A stretch of 64,000 nucleotides of DNA from an uncultured Pseudomonadota bacterium (GTDB lineage: Bacteria > Pseudomonadota > Gammaproteobacteria > Steroidobacterales > Steroidobacteraceae): the NCBI GenBank assembly GCA_937920275.1, contig CALGVD010000105.1, positions 1 through 64,000 of the forward strand, read 5' to 3'. Of the stretch, positions 26,382-35,355 are shown piece after piece. The notes below the pieces were generated by a model. The model did not search any database. It worked only from the letters and a program-made list of their open reading frames with translations, and had not been told where the DNA came from. Made by a program: the position numbers and the translations under genes. Positions within the stretch are counted from its first letter, which is position 1. Each line of letters begins with the position of its first letter.

Positions 26382-27611
26382 ATGCCGGGGCCGTTGCATG
26401 GCGTGAAGGTGGTGGAGATGACGAGCGTCGTGCTCGGACCTTGGGCGTGCCAGATGCTCGCCGACATGGGCGCCGACGTCGTCAAGATCGAACAGCCGCA
26501 AGGCGACAGCCTCCGCGCCTTGGGCGCCGCCCGGAGCCCGGGCATGGGCGCGTTCTATCTCAACTGCAACCGCAACAAGCGCAGCATCGTGCTCGATCTG
26601 CGCGTCCCGGGCGCCCGCGATGCGCTGCTCGCGATGGTGAAGGACGCCGATGTCTTCATCCACAACAACCGGCCCCAGGTCATGACCCGGTTCGGTCTCG
26701 ACTACGCCGACCTCCGGCAGGTGAACCCGAGGCTCATCTACTGCGGCGCGTACGGCTACGCCAAGCAGGGGCCGTACGGTGCGCTGGGTGCGCTCGATGA
26801 TTCGATCCAGGCGGCGAGCGGCATCGCCATGCTCAATGAAATGGTGCTGGGCGAGCCACGCTATGTGCCCACGATCGTCGCCGACAAGACCACGGCGCTC
26901 ACGGTGGTGTACGGCGTGACGGCCGCGCTCTTCCACCGCGAGCGCACCGGTCAAGGTCAGGAGTTGGAGGTCCCGATGTTCGAGACCATGGTCAACTTCG
27001 TCATGGCCGAGCATCTTTGGGGGATGACCTTCGATCCGCCCGAGGGCAAACCGGGTTATGTGCGCCTGCTGAGCGAGCATCGCAAGCCCTGCAAGACGCT
27101 CGATGGCTACCTCTCGGTCTTGCCGTACCTCGACAGCCACTGGGAGAGATTCTGCACGGTGACCGGACACAGCGAACTCATCGACGACGTCCGTTTCCGG
27201 ACGCTCGTCGATCGCGTGCGCAACATCGATGCGACTTCGCAGATCACGGCCGAGATCCTGGCGACCCGCAGCACCGCCGAATGGCTGCAGGTGTTCGCCC
27301 GCACGGGCATCCCGCATATCGTGGTCAACACGCTCGAAGATCTCGCGACCGACCCGCATTTGGTTGCGACCGGATTCTGGCAGTTCTAGGACCACCCGAC
27401 CGAGGGGCGTCTGCGGATGCCGTCCTTCCCGGTGAACTTTGGCTCGACCCCGGCGATGATCAACCGTCCGGCGCCGCGTCTCGGCGAGCATACTGAGGAG
27501 ATCCTGCGCGAGGCGGGGCTCGATGCCGCCACCATCGCGGCCCTCGTGGCCGCGGGTGCGGCGATGAGCGCTGATCAGGCTGCGAAGACGGTGGGTAAGG
27601 GCGGCGACTGA
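26382..27611 (+). pseudogene. CaiB/BaiF family CoA-transferase interrupted by an in-frame TAG
   Basis: From ATG 26382 (ribosome site ggagga five bases before) the frame gives a standard family protein: LHGVKVVEMTSVVLGPWACQMLADMGADVVKIEQPQGDSL, NRNKRSIVLDLRVPGARDALLAM, active-site Asp in GALDDSIQAASGIAML. After 335 codons comes TAG (27387-27389). The same frame goes on with DHPTEGRLRMPSFPVNFGSTP and GEHTEEILREAGLDAATIAALV to the TGA at 27609-27611. The paralogue at 59170-60375 aligns through the stop (its VQTIDHPTEGRIR matches WQF-stop-DHPTEGRLR), so the TAG replaces a single ordinary codon. Truncation removes the last ~75 residues. A true mutation, a sequencing error or readthrough are the options. 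Confidence 0.85.
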
Positions 27612-27834
27612 GTCCGTTCAGCCCGTGAGGCGGTATACCCGCGGCACGTTGTCGCGCAGGAACTTGAGCAGCGGTGCATCGCGCAGGCCCGGCCGTTTTG
27701 GGTACGCCAGTGTTGTAACGGTGCAACATATTTTCGGTGGCGCAACGCGTAGGCGTTGCCTGTGGCGGGTCGGCCGACATACACTTATAAGAGATTTCGT
27801 CTCAGCTCTTTCATCGATACTCTCGGAGGTTCTA
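27612..27834 (+). promoter_or_regulatory. Upstream region of the TonB receptor with two inverted repeats
   Basis: An imperfect 18-bp palindrome TGTTGTAACGGTGCAACA lies at 27711-27728, and a hairpin-forming repeat (GCAACGC, loop GTAG, GCGTTGC) at 27742-27759. A TATAAG hexamer near 27785 could be a -10 box but has no well-placed -35. The start codon at 27835 has a strong ribosome site (GGAGG, five bases before). The minus strand at 27618-27700 reads like the last residues of a lost gene (LLKFLRDNVPRVYRLTG). Operator function is a guess. Confidence 0.35.
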
Positions 27835-30408
27835 ATGTTCCACCGCAATCGCAGGCTCTCCCTCATCGGGGCGAGCGTGATCGCTGCCATCGCCGCTGGT
27901 CCGGCGGGCGCACAGGACGCGCAGCTCGAGGAAGTTGTGGTGACGGCCCGCCAGCGTGCGGAGCGCATCGAGGACGTGCCCGTGACCATCACGGCGTTCA
28001 CGACCAAAGACATCAAGGCCGCCGGCATCGAGCGGCCCCAGGACTTCATCGCCCTGACCGCGGGTGTGTCGCAGGTGCAGACCGCGGAAGCCGGCGATTT
28101 GCAGGTGAACATCCGCGGCATCAACACGGGGCGTGACGCCGAGACGAACTTCGCGCTCGTCATCGACGGCGTGCTGCAGACCAACCCGAACGCCCTGAAC
28201 CAGGAACTGTCCGGCGTCTCGCAGATCGAGATCCTGAAGGGCCCGCAGGGCGCGCTCTACGGCCGCAACGCGTTGGCCGGCGCCATGATCATCACCACCC
28301 GCAAGCCCGGTGACAGCACAGAGTTCGAAGTGAGCGGCGGCTACGGCTCCGACAGCAGCTTCAAGGCCAGCCTCTACGCCGGCGGCGCGCTCAGCGACAC
28401 CGTCCGCGGCTCGCTTTCAGCCTACACCCGCAAGACCGACGGCCAGTGGGAGAACCTGAAGTTGAAGTGCGACGACTGCGTCGACTTCTTCGAGGAGACC
28501 GGCGTCCAGGGTCGCTTGATGTTCGATGCGGCCGGCGGTGAGATCGACGTCAAGGTCAAGTACTCCGAGATCGATGCGGGCGCGATCAACTTCAACGCCA
28601 CCATCGCGCTGTCGGATGCGGCGGCGGGGCTGAACGCACCGGCGTTCTACGCGGACCCGAACAAGAACGATTTCCGCTTCATCAACAACATCGCCCCGCA
28701 GAACGAGCAGGAGAACATCAACCTGTCGATCAAGGGCGAGTGGGAGGTCGGCGTCGGCACCCTGACGAGCTACCTCGCCTACAACGACCAGAAGAACTAC
28801 TTCCTCACCGACGGCACCAGTGCGGCGTTCCTGCTTTACGCGCTTGATGCCACCTGCCGCAGCACCAACGACGCCACCCTTACCGACCCGGGCTACGTGG
28901 CGCCGTTCTTCGGCATCCCGTCCGACATCTGGCTGACCCCGGCGGGCGGCAACGGCGCCGGGTTCACGCCGCCGTACGGCCCGAGTACCTGCGACGGCTA
29001 CCAGTACCAGCAGCGCGACCAGAAGGACACCAGCATCGAGTTGCGCCTGACCTCGCCGGGCGACGAGGAGCTGCGTTGGGTCGCGGGCCTCTACGCCGCC
29101 GACATCAAGCGCCGCGTCGTGGTCTCGCAGGGTTCTGACCTGAACAAGGGTCTGACCGCCACGCCCTTCGTGCCGACGAGCGGCCTCAATCCGACCGACC
29201 TGCTGTATGACGACGACTTCAAGAGCAAAGTTTACGCGGCCTTCGGTCAGGTGGCCTATAACGTCACCGACCAGCTCGAGCTAGCCTTGGCGCTGCGCTA
29301 CGACAGCGAGGACCGCTCGGTCAGCAACAACGTGCCCCGCTGCTCGGCGAGTAACACATTGAGCTGCCGCGCGCAGACCCCGGGCTTCAGTTTCTTCTCT
29401 AACCCGTACATCAACCCGGCGTACACCGCGACCCCGGCGTTTGCCACGACTGGCATCCCGGGCCGTTCGGAGACCTTCAGCCAGCTGCAGCCGAAGGTTT
29501 CGGCCAACTGGAAGGCGACCGACGATGTTGCACTCTACGCGTCGTATGGCTACGGCTTCCGCAGCGGTGGCTTCAACTCCTCGGGCAGCGCCGCCACGGT
29601 CGATACGGCTTACGGCCGCGGTGGCAGCACCACGCTCTGCCTCGGCGCCTCGTTCCTGCCGCCCACCTGTGGCGCGGATGCGGTGCTCAACATCACCGAC
29701 GTCAACGACAAGTACCGCAAGGAAGTGTCGAAGGCGGCGGAGATCGGCATCAAGTCGTTCTTCTTCGACCGGACGGTGAGCCTCAATGCGGCTTACTACC
29801 AGACGAAGGTCGACGACATGCAGTTCTTCAACTTCTTCGCGGGTCCCTTCGGTCTGCTGCGCGTCGTCACCAACCTCGACGAGGTCACCATCAAGGGCTT
29901 CGAGATCGACGGTCGCTGGCGCGTGAACGATAATTTCTCGCTGTTCGCCGCCTACGGCAGCACCAACGGCAACATCGACAAGTACGTCGGTCGGCCGTAC
30001 ACGGCGGGCGGCGAGGTGCCGTACGCGCCGGAGTACACGGGCAACGTCGGCGTCGATTTCGAGCTGCCCTTCAGCAGCTCGGACTGGACGCTCAACGCCC
30101 GCGTCGACGCGTCGCTGGTCGGCGAGACCTGGTTCCATCCGGTGCAGAATCAGCGCCTGCCGAACCTGTTCACCTACTTCCAGTTCGGTCAGGGCACCTT
30201 CGACAAGATGAAGCGTGACGCCTACAGCACCGTGAACGCCCGTATCGGCGTGAGCAACGGCCGGTTCGGCGTCACGGCCTGGGGCCGCAACATCACCGAC
30301 GAGAACTACCTGCAGGAGATCATCCCTGCGCCGGAGTTCGGCGGTTCGTTCATCCACGACTCGGCCGGCCGAGCGTGGGGCGTCGACCTCTCGTACTCGT
30401 TCCGCTGA
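27835..30408 (+). CDS. TonB-dependent receptor (large, iron-complex/organic-ligand type)
   Basis: An 857-residue outer-membrane receptor from ATG 27835 with ribosome site GGAGG. The signal peptide (LSLIGASVIAAIAAGPAGAQ) precedes a TonB box (LEEVVVTARQRAERIEDVPVTI), a plug (INTGRDAETNFALVIDGVLQTNPN, ILKGPQGALYGRNALAGAMIITTRKP) and a 22-strand barrel ending RAWGVDLSYSFR. Extracellular-loop Cys pairs are visible (KCDDCVDF, PRCSASNTLSCR, LCLGASFLPPTCG). Codon use is strongly biased (aag, aac, ctg), suggesting high expression. This receptor type is expanded in bacteria that take up hydrophobic or complex organics; it stands next to the CoA locus, but the ligand is unknown. A terminator follows. 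Confidence 0.95.
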   Translation: MFHRNRRLSLIGASVIAAIAAGPAGAQDAQLEEVVVTARQRAERIEDVPVTITAFTTKDIKAAGIERPQDFIALTAGVSQVQTAEAGDLQVNIRGINTGRDAETNFALVIDGVLQTNPNALNQELSGVSQIEILKGPQGALYGRNALAGAMIITTRKPGDSTEFEVSGGYGSDSSFKASLYAGGALSDTVRGSLSAYTRKTDGQWENLKLKCDDCVDFFEETGVQGRLMFDAAGGEIDVKVKYSEIDAGAINFNATIALSDAAAGLNAPAFYADPNKNDFRFINNIAPQNEQENINLSIKGEWEVGVGTLTSYLAYNDQKNYFLTDGTSAAFLLYALDATCRSTNDATLTDPGYVAPFFGIPSDIWLTPAGGNGAGFTPPYGPSTCDGYQYQQRDQKDTSIELRLTSPGDEELRWVAGLYAADIKRRVVVSQGSDLNKGLTATPFVPTSGLNPTDLLYDDDFKSKVYAAFGQVAYNVTDQLELALALRYDSEDRSVSNNVPRCSASNTLSCRAQTPGFSFFSNPYINPAYTATPAFATTGIPGRSETFSQLQPKVSANWKATDDVALYASYGYGFRSGGFNSSGSAATVDTAYGRGGSTTLCLGASFLPPTCGADAVLNITDVNDKYRKEVSKAAEIGIKSFFFDRTVSLNAAYYQTKVDDMQFFNFFAGPFGLLRVVTNLDEVTIKGFEIDGRWRVNDNFSLFAAYGSTNGNIDKYVGRPYTAGGEVPYAPEYTGNVGVDFELPFSSSDWTLNARVDASLVGETWFHPVQNQRLPNLFTYFQFGQGTFDKMKRDAYSTVNARIGVSNGRFGVTAWGRNITDENYLQEIIPAPEFGGSFIHDSAGRAWGVDLSYSFR

Positions 30409-30461
30409 CATCTTTCGGGTGCGACGGCTCACCGCCGTTGCCGTCCCGGGATACTCGCGCA

Positions 30462-30497
30462 GGCCGGAGGGAGCGTTCCCTCCGGCCTTCGTCTTTT
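30462..30497 (+). terminator. Rho-independent terminator of the TonB receptor gene
   Basis: An 11-bp perfect stem (GGCCGGAGGGA / TCCCTCCGGCC) with loop GCGT, followed by TTCGTCTTTT. It lies 53 bases after the receptor stop and 60 bases before the PEP carboxylase start. Confidence 0.9.
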
Positions 30498-30557
30498 GCG
30501 GCCCGCCGCGGGCGACGCCCTGCAGCCGATGCGGCGGTCGGGTGTAGACTGCGCGCC

Positions 30558-33284
30558 GTGGATCGTACCGATACGGATTTCCCTCCCAAGCACGCCGCGC
30601 TGCGCGACGATGTGCACATGCTCGGCGCATTGGTCGGTGAGATGCTGCGCGAGCAGGGCGGTGAACCCTTGCTCGAGGTCGTCGAGCGCGACCGCACGCT
30701 CGCCATCGCCCGTCGGCGTGGCGATGCGGCGGCCGGAGAAGAGCTCGAGGCGCGCATGCGGGATCGGCCGCCGGGCGTTGCGCGCGATCTCGAACGCGCG
30801 TTCACGGCTTGGTTCCAGGCGGTCAACCTCGCTGAGCAGTTGCACCGCGTCCGGCGCCGTCGCGCCTATTTCCTCGACGATGGTGGCAAGCCACAGCCGG
30901 GCGGCATCGCCGACGCCATCGGGCGTCTGAAGGCGGAGGGCTGTTCGCTCGAAGACCTGCAGGGCTTGATGGGTTCGCTGCGCATCGAACCGGTGTTCAT
31001 GGCCCATCCCTCGGAATCGACCCGCCGCACCATCCTGCGTAAGCAGCTGCGTTTGGCGGACCTGTTGTTCGATCGGCTCGATCCGACGCTCGCCCCGCAT
31101 GAGCAACGGATGCTGATCGATCAGATCCGCATCGAACTCACGACCTCATGGCAGACCGAAGACCACCCTCGGCAGCGGCTCACCGTCGCCGACGAGTGCG
31201 AGCATGTCCTTTTTTATCTGGTGGAGGTCCTCTACCACATCGTACCGGCGTTCCACGAGGAGATCGGCGAGGCCTTGGTGCTGCACTATGGCGAGGCCGC
31301 CGCCGCGATCGATGTTCCGACCATCATCCGATTCGGGACCTGGGTCGGTGGCGACATGGACGGCAACCCGGATGTCCACGCCAAGTCGATCCGCGAGACG
31401 CTATCGCGCCAGCAGCAGGCCATCGTCAACGCCTATTTCGGCGAGGTGCAAACGCTCGGTCAGCTGCTCTCGCAGAGCGCGAGCCGGGTCGGTGTGTCCC
31501 CTGCGTTGCAGCAGCGCATCGAGACCTACGCCAATCTGCTCCCAGAGGTGCGGGCGGGCGCATCGGCGCGGCACGATCGCATGCCCTATCGGGTGTTCCT
31601 CAGCCAGGTCGCGGAGCGTCTGCGGGCGACCTACGACGGCCGGCCGACCGGCTACGAGGGTCCGGAGCAGTTCAAGCGCGATATCGAGACCGTCGCAGAC
31701 AGTCTGCTCGCGCATCGCGGCAAGAATGCCGGCCATGCCGCCGTGCAGCGCCTGCTGCGTCGCATCTCGGTGTTCGGCTTCCATCTCGCGCGTCTCGATG
31801 TCCGGCAGCACGCCGCGGTGTTGCATCGGATCGTCGCGCGTTCGATCGACGATCCGCTGTGGCAGTCGCTCGATAGCGCTGCCAGGACCCGCTGTCTGGT
31901 CGATCTGCTGGCGCGTGAGATGGGGCCCAAGATCGAGCTCGATGCGGCGGCCAAGCGCGCGGTCGCCGTGTTCGAGGCCATGTTGCAGTGCCGTCGGCGT
32001 TTCGGCGCCGAGGCGGTCGGTGCGTATGTCGTCAACGGCGTCAACGGCGCCGACGATGTGCTCGCCGCGATGCTGGTCGCGCAGTGGGCCGAGGCTTACG
32101 ACAAGCGCAGCAACGAACTGGCGATCGATTTTGCGCCGATGTTCGATACCGCTGAGGCGTTGGCGCATGCCGGCGACAGCTTGCGCGATCTTTTGGCCGA
32201 GCCGATCTATCGTCGGCACCTCGACAGCCGGGGTCGCAGGCAGGCGGTGCTCGTCGGGTACTCCGAGAGCGCGAAACAGGTCGGTCCCTGCGCCGCCCGG
32301 TTCGCGGCGTATCGCGCACAGGGTGCGTTGGCGGCGGTGTTGGCTGCGGCCGGCGAGGAACATGTGGTCTGCCATGTCCGGGGTGGCAGCATCGCGCGAG
32401 GTGGCGGACGCATCGACGACATGGTCGCCGCCATGCCGCCCTCGACGATCAATGGTTGGCTGCGTCTCACCGAGCAAGGCGAGGCCCTGACCCAGCATTA
32501 TGGTCTCGGGCCCATCGCCCTGCGGACGCTCGAGCGCGCGTTCGGTGCCTTGTCGCAGGCCACGGCGGCGGGTCGTCGCGGACTTGTTCGGGAACCTGAC
32601 CCCGTCGCCCTCGAGGTCGCCGCGCGGCTCGCTGAGGCGAGCAGTGAGACCTACCGGTCGCTGGTCTGGCAGGAGCCGGGCTTCTACGCCTGGTTCCGGG
32701 CGGTGACCCCGGTCGATGTCATCGAACGCATGCAGGTCGGAGGCCGACCCGCCGTCCGACCGGGTTTCGACGGTCTGCAGGGTCTGCGTGCCTCGCCATG
32801 GGTGTTCGCGTGGATGCAGAACCGCGCGATGCTGCCGGGCTGGTTCGGTGCGGGCAGCGGACTTCACGCCGCGGTGCAGGCTTTCGGGCTTCCGGCGGTC
32901 CGCAGCGCGAGCGGTGGTTGGGCGTTCCTGCGCGATCTCCTCGATTCGATCGAGGTGATGCTCGCGCGCAGCGATCTCGACATCAGCGCACGATATGAGC
33001 CTTTGAGCGAGGAGGGCGGTGCGTTCGCGCGTCGCCTGCGCGAGGAACACTCCCTCGCCGTCGAGATGGTGCTGCAGGTCAAGGCGCAGCAGGGGCTGCT
33101 CGACGGCGATCGTACGCAGCAACGGACACTCCAACTGCGCAACCCTTATGTCGATCCGATGCATCTCATGCAGATCGACCTGTTGCGGCGGTGGCGCGAG
33201 GGTGGGCGGGAGGATCGTGGCTTGTTCGATGCCTTGGTCGCGAGCGTCAGCGGGATCGCCCAAGGGTTACAGAGCAACGGATGA
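30558..33284 (+). CDS. ppc: Phosphoenolpyruvate carboxylase
   Basis: A 908-residue enzyme from GTG 30558 fixing bicarbonate onto PEP to make oxaloacetate for the TCA cycle. Family landmarks are present in variant form: FMAHPSESTRR (catalytic His150; usual form AHPTE), GGDMDGNPDV (usual GGDRDGNP), VGYSESAKQVG (usual YSDSxKDxG), RGGSIARGGGR (usual GRGGGP loop) and the QNRAMLPGWFGAGSGL region. The carboxyl end GIAQGLQSNG keeps the final Gly; typical ends read MRNTG. The length is normal (about 880-930). The variants fit a divergent proteobacterial subgroup rather than decay, since the chain is intact. The preceding terminator isolates it from the receptor gene. Confidence 0.93.
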   Translation: MDRTDTDFPPKHAALRDDVHMLGALVGEMLREQGGEPLLEVVERDRTLAIARRRGDAAAGEELEARMRDRPPGVARDLERAFTAWFQAVNLAEQLHRVRRRRAYFLDDGGKPQPGGIADAIGRLKAEGCSLEDLQGLMGSLRIEPVFMAHPSESTRRTILRKQLRLADLLFDRLDPTLAPHEQRMLIDQIRIELTTSWQTEDHPRQRLTVADECEHVLFYLVEVLYHIVPAFHEEIGEALVLHYGEAAAAIDVPTIIRFGTWVGGDMDGNPDVHAKSIRETLSRQQQAIVNAYFGEVQTLGQLLSQSASRVGVSPALQQRIETYANLLPEVRAGASARHDRMPYRVFLSQVAERLRATYDGRPTGYEGPEQFKRDIETVADSLLAHRGKNAGHAAVQRLLRRISVFGFHLARLDVRQHAAVLHRIVARSIDDPLWQSLDSAARTRCLVDLLAREMGPKIELDAAAKRAVAVFEAMLQCRRRFGAEAVGAYVVNGVNGADDVLAAMLVAQWAEAYDKRSNELAIDFAPMFDTAEALAHAGDSLRDLLAEPIYRRHLDSRGRRQAVLVGYSESAKQVGPCAARFAAYRAQGALAAVLAAAGEEHVVCHVRGGSIARGGGRIDDMVAAMPPSTINGWLRLTEQGEALTQHYGLGPIALRTLERAFGALSQATAAGRRGLVREPDPVALEVAARLAEASSETYRSLVWQEPGFYAWFRAVTPVDVIERMQVGGRPAVRPGFDGLQGLRASPWVFAWMQNRAMLPGWFGAGSGLHAAVQAFGLPAVRSASGGWAFLRDLLDSIEVMLARSDLDISARYEPLSEEGGAFARRLREEHSLAVEMVLQVKAQQGLLDGDRTQQRTLQLRNPYVDPMHLMQIDLLRRWREGGREDRGLFDALVASVSGIAQGLQSNG

Positions 33285-34087
33285 GGTTTTTCATGGATAG
33301 GCCAAAGATCTCTGATAGGCGCGGCGGGTCGCGCGGCGCCGCCCTGTGCGCCCATCCATACGCCCTGGCATGGGTGATGGTCGCAGCGTGCAGCGTCTCC
33401 ACGGCCACGGCGATCGAGATCGACCTCGAAGGCCTCGCGGCCTGGCAGGGACGGAATGTGGTGCAGTCGCCGAACGATGCCTCGGGTACGCGATTTTCAT
33501 TGGAACCCCTCACCGATGCAGGGCCTGCCTGGTCCGGTCGGTTGCAGCTCTCGGGCATCCTCAAGGACCGCCATGAATGGCGGGTGTTGGTCGCTCCGCT
33601 CTCGGTCTCAGGGACCGGCCAGACGGACACCCCGATCCGTTTCGAGGGTGCGGTGTTCGCACCCGGTACCGTGGCGGCCGACTACCGCTTCGATTCCTGG
33701 CGGGCGACCTGGCGCTGGCGATGGATCGACCGAGAGGACCTCAAGGTCAAGGTCGGCGTGACCGCCAAGATCCGCGACGCCAGCATCCAACTGCGCCAAG
33801 GCGGGGTTTCGGCGCGCAAGGACAACACCGGCTTCGTGCCGTTGCTGCATGGCGCATTCGAGCGTCGACTCGCGCCCGGCTGGGCGCTCGACGGCGACAT
33901 CGATGCGCTCGCGGGTGGACCTGGCTACGCGGTCGATGTCGGGCTGCGGGTCTCGCGGGAGCTGTCCCGCGACTGGCAGGCCACCGCCGGCGCGCGCTGG
34001 CTCGATGGCGGCGCCGACAGCGACGAGGTCTACGCGTTCGCGAGCTTCACCAGCGTCACTCTCGGGGTGAGGTGGCGTCCTCGTTGA
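33281..34087 (+). CDS. Predicted outer-membrane beta-barrel protein of unknown function
   Basis: A 268-residue protein starting at ATG 33281 within the ppc stop (ATGA); ATG 33293 is an alternative. A hydrophobic segment (YALAWVMVAACSVSTATA) ends in a plausible signal-peptidase site. The rest alternates hydrophobic and polar residues in short strands (WRVLVAPLSVSG, YRFDSWRATWRWRWIDR, VKVGVTAKIRDASIQL, LGVRWRPR), as in 8-12-strand barrels. I recognise no named family. It is coupled to ppc by overlap, though that need not mean shared function. Three copies of a 12-base repeat follow its stop. Confidence 0.75.
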   Translation: MRFFMDRPKISDRRGGSRGAALCAHPYALAWVMVAACSVSTATAIEIDLEGLAAWQGRNVVQSPNDASGTRFSLEPLTDAGPAWSGRLQLSGILKDRHEWRVLVAPLSVSGTGQTDTPIRFEGAVFAPGTVAADYRFDSWRATWRWRWIDREDLKVKVGVTAKIRDASIQLRQGGVSARKDNTGFVPLLHGAFERRLAPGWALDGDIDALAGGPGYAVDVGLRVSRELSRDWQATAGARWLDGGADSDEVYAFASFTSVTLGVRWRPR

Positions 34088-34120
34088 GCGCCGGCTAGAG
34101 CGCCGGCTAGAGCGCCGGCC
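34086..34120. repeat. Three tandem 12-bp units (gagcgccggcta) after a stop codon
   Basis: Two full units and a third ending in gccggcc. GCCGGC is self-complementary, so neighbouring copies can fold into GC-rich stems, but no T-run follows. It could slow transcription at the end of the ppc/barrel unit or just be a slippage product. Confidence 0.7.
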
Positions 34121-34248
34121 GATAGCCCGCGGTCCAGGCCTCCGATGCCTGGCGGTTGCTTTCGCTCGGGCAGGTGTTTAGCCTCCCGGCCGCGAGCATC
34201 GACCGGCCGTCTTCGTCTCGTTTCCCTACCGCAGCGCTCTGGTATCCC

Positions 34249-35355
34249 ATGTCCTCCAATTTCCTCTCGAGCATCCCCCGGAACATCCTTTGGACTCTCG
34301 GGATACTCGCCCTGTTGATCGGCCTCGGCTTGGCCCGGCTGAAGTTCGACTCGCGCCCCTCCGGTGAGAGCACGCCGCTGCCCTTGGTGACCGTGCTCGC
34401 CGTTCGTGCGTCGGAACTCGACGATACCGTCACCTTCACCGGGGCCATCGCCGCGCGTGAGGAGGCGGCGCTCAGCGCCGAAGGTGAGGGTGGTCGCGTC
34501 GCGGGCATGTTCGCCGAGGTCGGCGATCGGGTGCGTGCCGGTGCGCTGTTGGCCCGGATCGACACCTCTTTCGTCGCGCCGCAGGTGGCCGTTCTGGAGG
34601 CCTCTCTCGAGGAGTCCCGTGCCAACGCCGCGGTCGCTGAGGCGGATTACCGTCGTGCCCAGGCGGTCGCGGTCTCGGGCGCACTGTCCGTGCAGGAGAT
34701 CGAACGGCGCGGGGCGGCCTCGGTGGCGAGTGCCGCCAAGGTGAAGGTGGTGGGTGCGCAATTGAGCGAGGCGCGCGAGCGCTTGCGCCGCACCGAGATC
34801 CGCGCTCCGTTCGACGGCATCATCCTCTCGCGCAGCGCTGAAGTCGGGCAGCTCGCAGGTCCTGGGGGTGCGCCGCTGTTCCGTATCGGGCGCGCGGGTG
34901 CGGTCGAGATGCGCGGCAACATCGCCGAGAAAGATCTGCCGCGTCTGTCGGTCGGACAGAGTGCGCGGGTGCGGGTGACCGGTGTCGCCGCGGCGTTCGA
35001 GGGGCGTGTCCGGCTGATCGGCGCCGTCATCGATCCGGTGAGCCGCCTCGGCAGCGTGCGCATCGATCTCAAGGCGCACCCGGATCTGCGGCCCGGTGCC
35101 TTCGCACGCGGCGAGGTCGATACGGGCGCACGGCGCGCCGTGGTGTTGCCGCAGACGGCGGTCATGAGCGACGCCACCGGCAGCTTCGTGATGACCGTCG
35201 GTGCCGATGACAAAGTGCTGCGGCGACCGGTCACCGCATCCGGCATGCGTACCGAGGGTGTCGTGATCACGGCAGGCTTGACGGACGGTGAGCGGGTGAT
35301 CGTCACGGCAGCGCCTTATCTGCGCGAGGGTGAGCAGGTCCGGGTCGCGCCATGA
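34249..35355 (+). CDS. RND efflux periplasmic adaptor (membrane fusion protein)
   Basis: A 368-residue protein from ATG 34249; the frame upstream to 34156 lacks family features. One amino-terminal membrane anchor (NILWTLGILALLIGLGLARL), then the lipoyl half-motifs (GRVAGMFAEVGDRVRAGALLARID and RTEIRAPFDGIILSRSAEVGQL) flanking a short coiled-coil hairpin (about residues 105-170), a beta-barrel domain and the membrane-proximal domain (VVLPQTAVMSDATGSFVMTV). It bridges the pump and an outer-membrane channel. It is coupled to the pump gene by a 4-base overlap. No TolC-like partner is in the window. Confidence 0.93.
   Translation: MSSNFLSSIPRNILWTLGILALLIGLGLARLKFDSRPSGESTPLPLVTVLAVRASELDDTVTFTGAIAAREEAALSAEGEGGRVAGMFAEVGDRVRAGALLARIDTSFVAPQVAVLEASLEESRANAAVAEADYRRAQAVAVSGALSVQEIERRGAASVASAAKVKVVGAQLSEARERLRRTEIRAPFDGIILSRSAEVGQLAGPGGAPLFRIGRAGAVEMRGNIAEKDLPRLSVGQSARVRVTGVAAAFEGRVRLIGAVIDPVSRLGSVRIDLKAHPDLRPGAFARGEVDTGARRAVVLPQTAVMSDATGSFVMTVGADDKVLRRPVTASGMRTEGVVITAGLTDGERVIVTAAPYLREGEQVRVAP

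Noticed and set aside
27417-27611. Separate 64-codon gene starting MPSFPVNFGSTP
   Set aside because: It is the same frame and family as the CoA-transferase before the TAG, so it is that gene's severed end.
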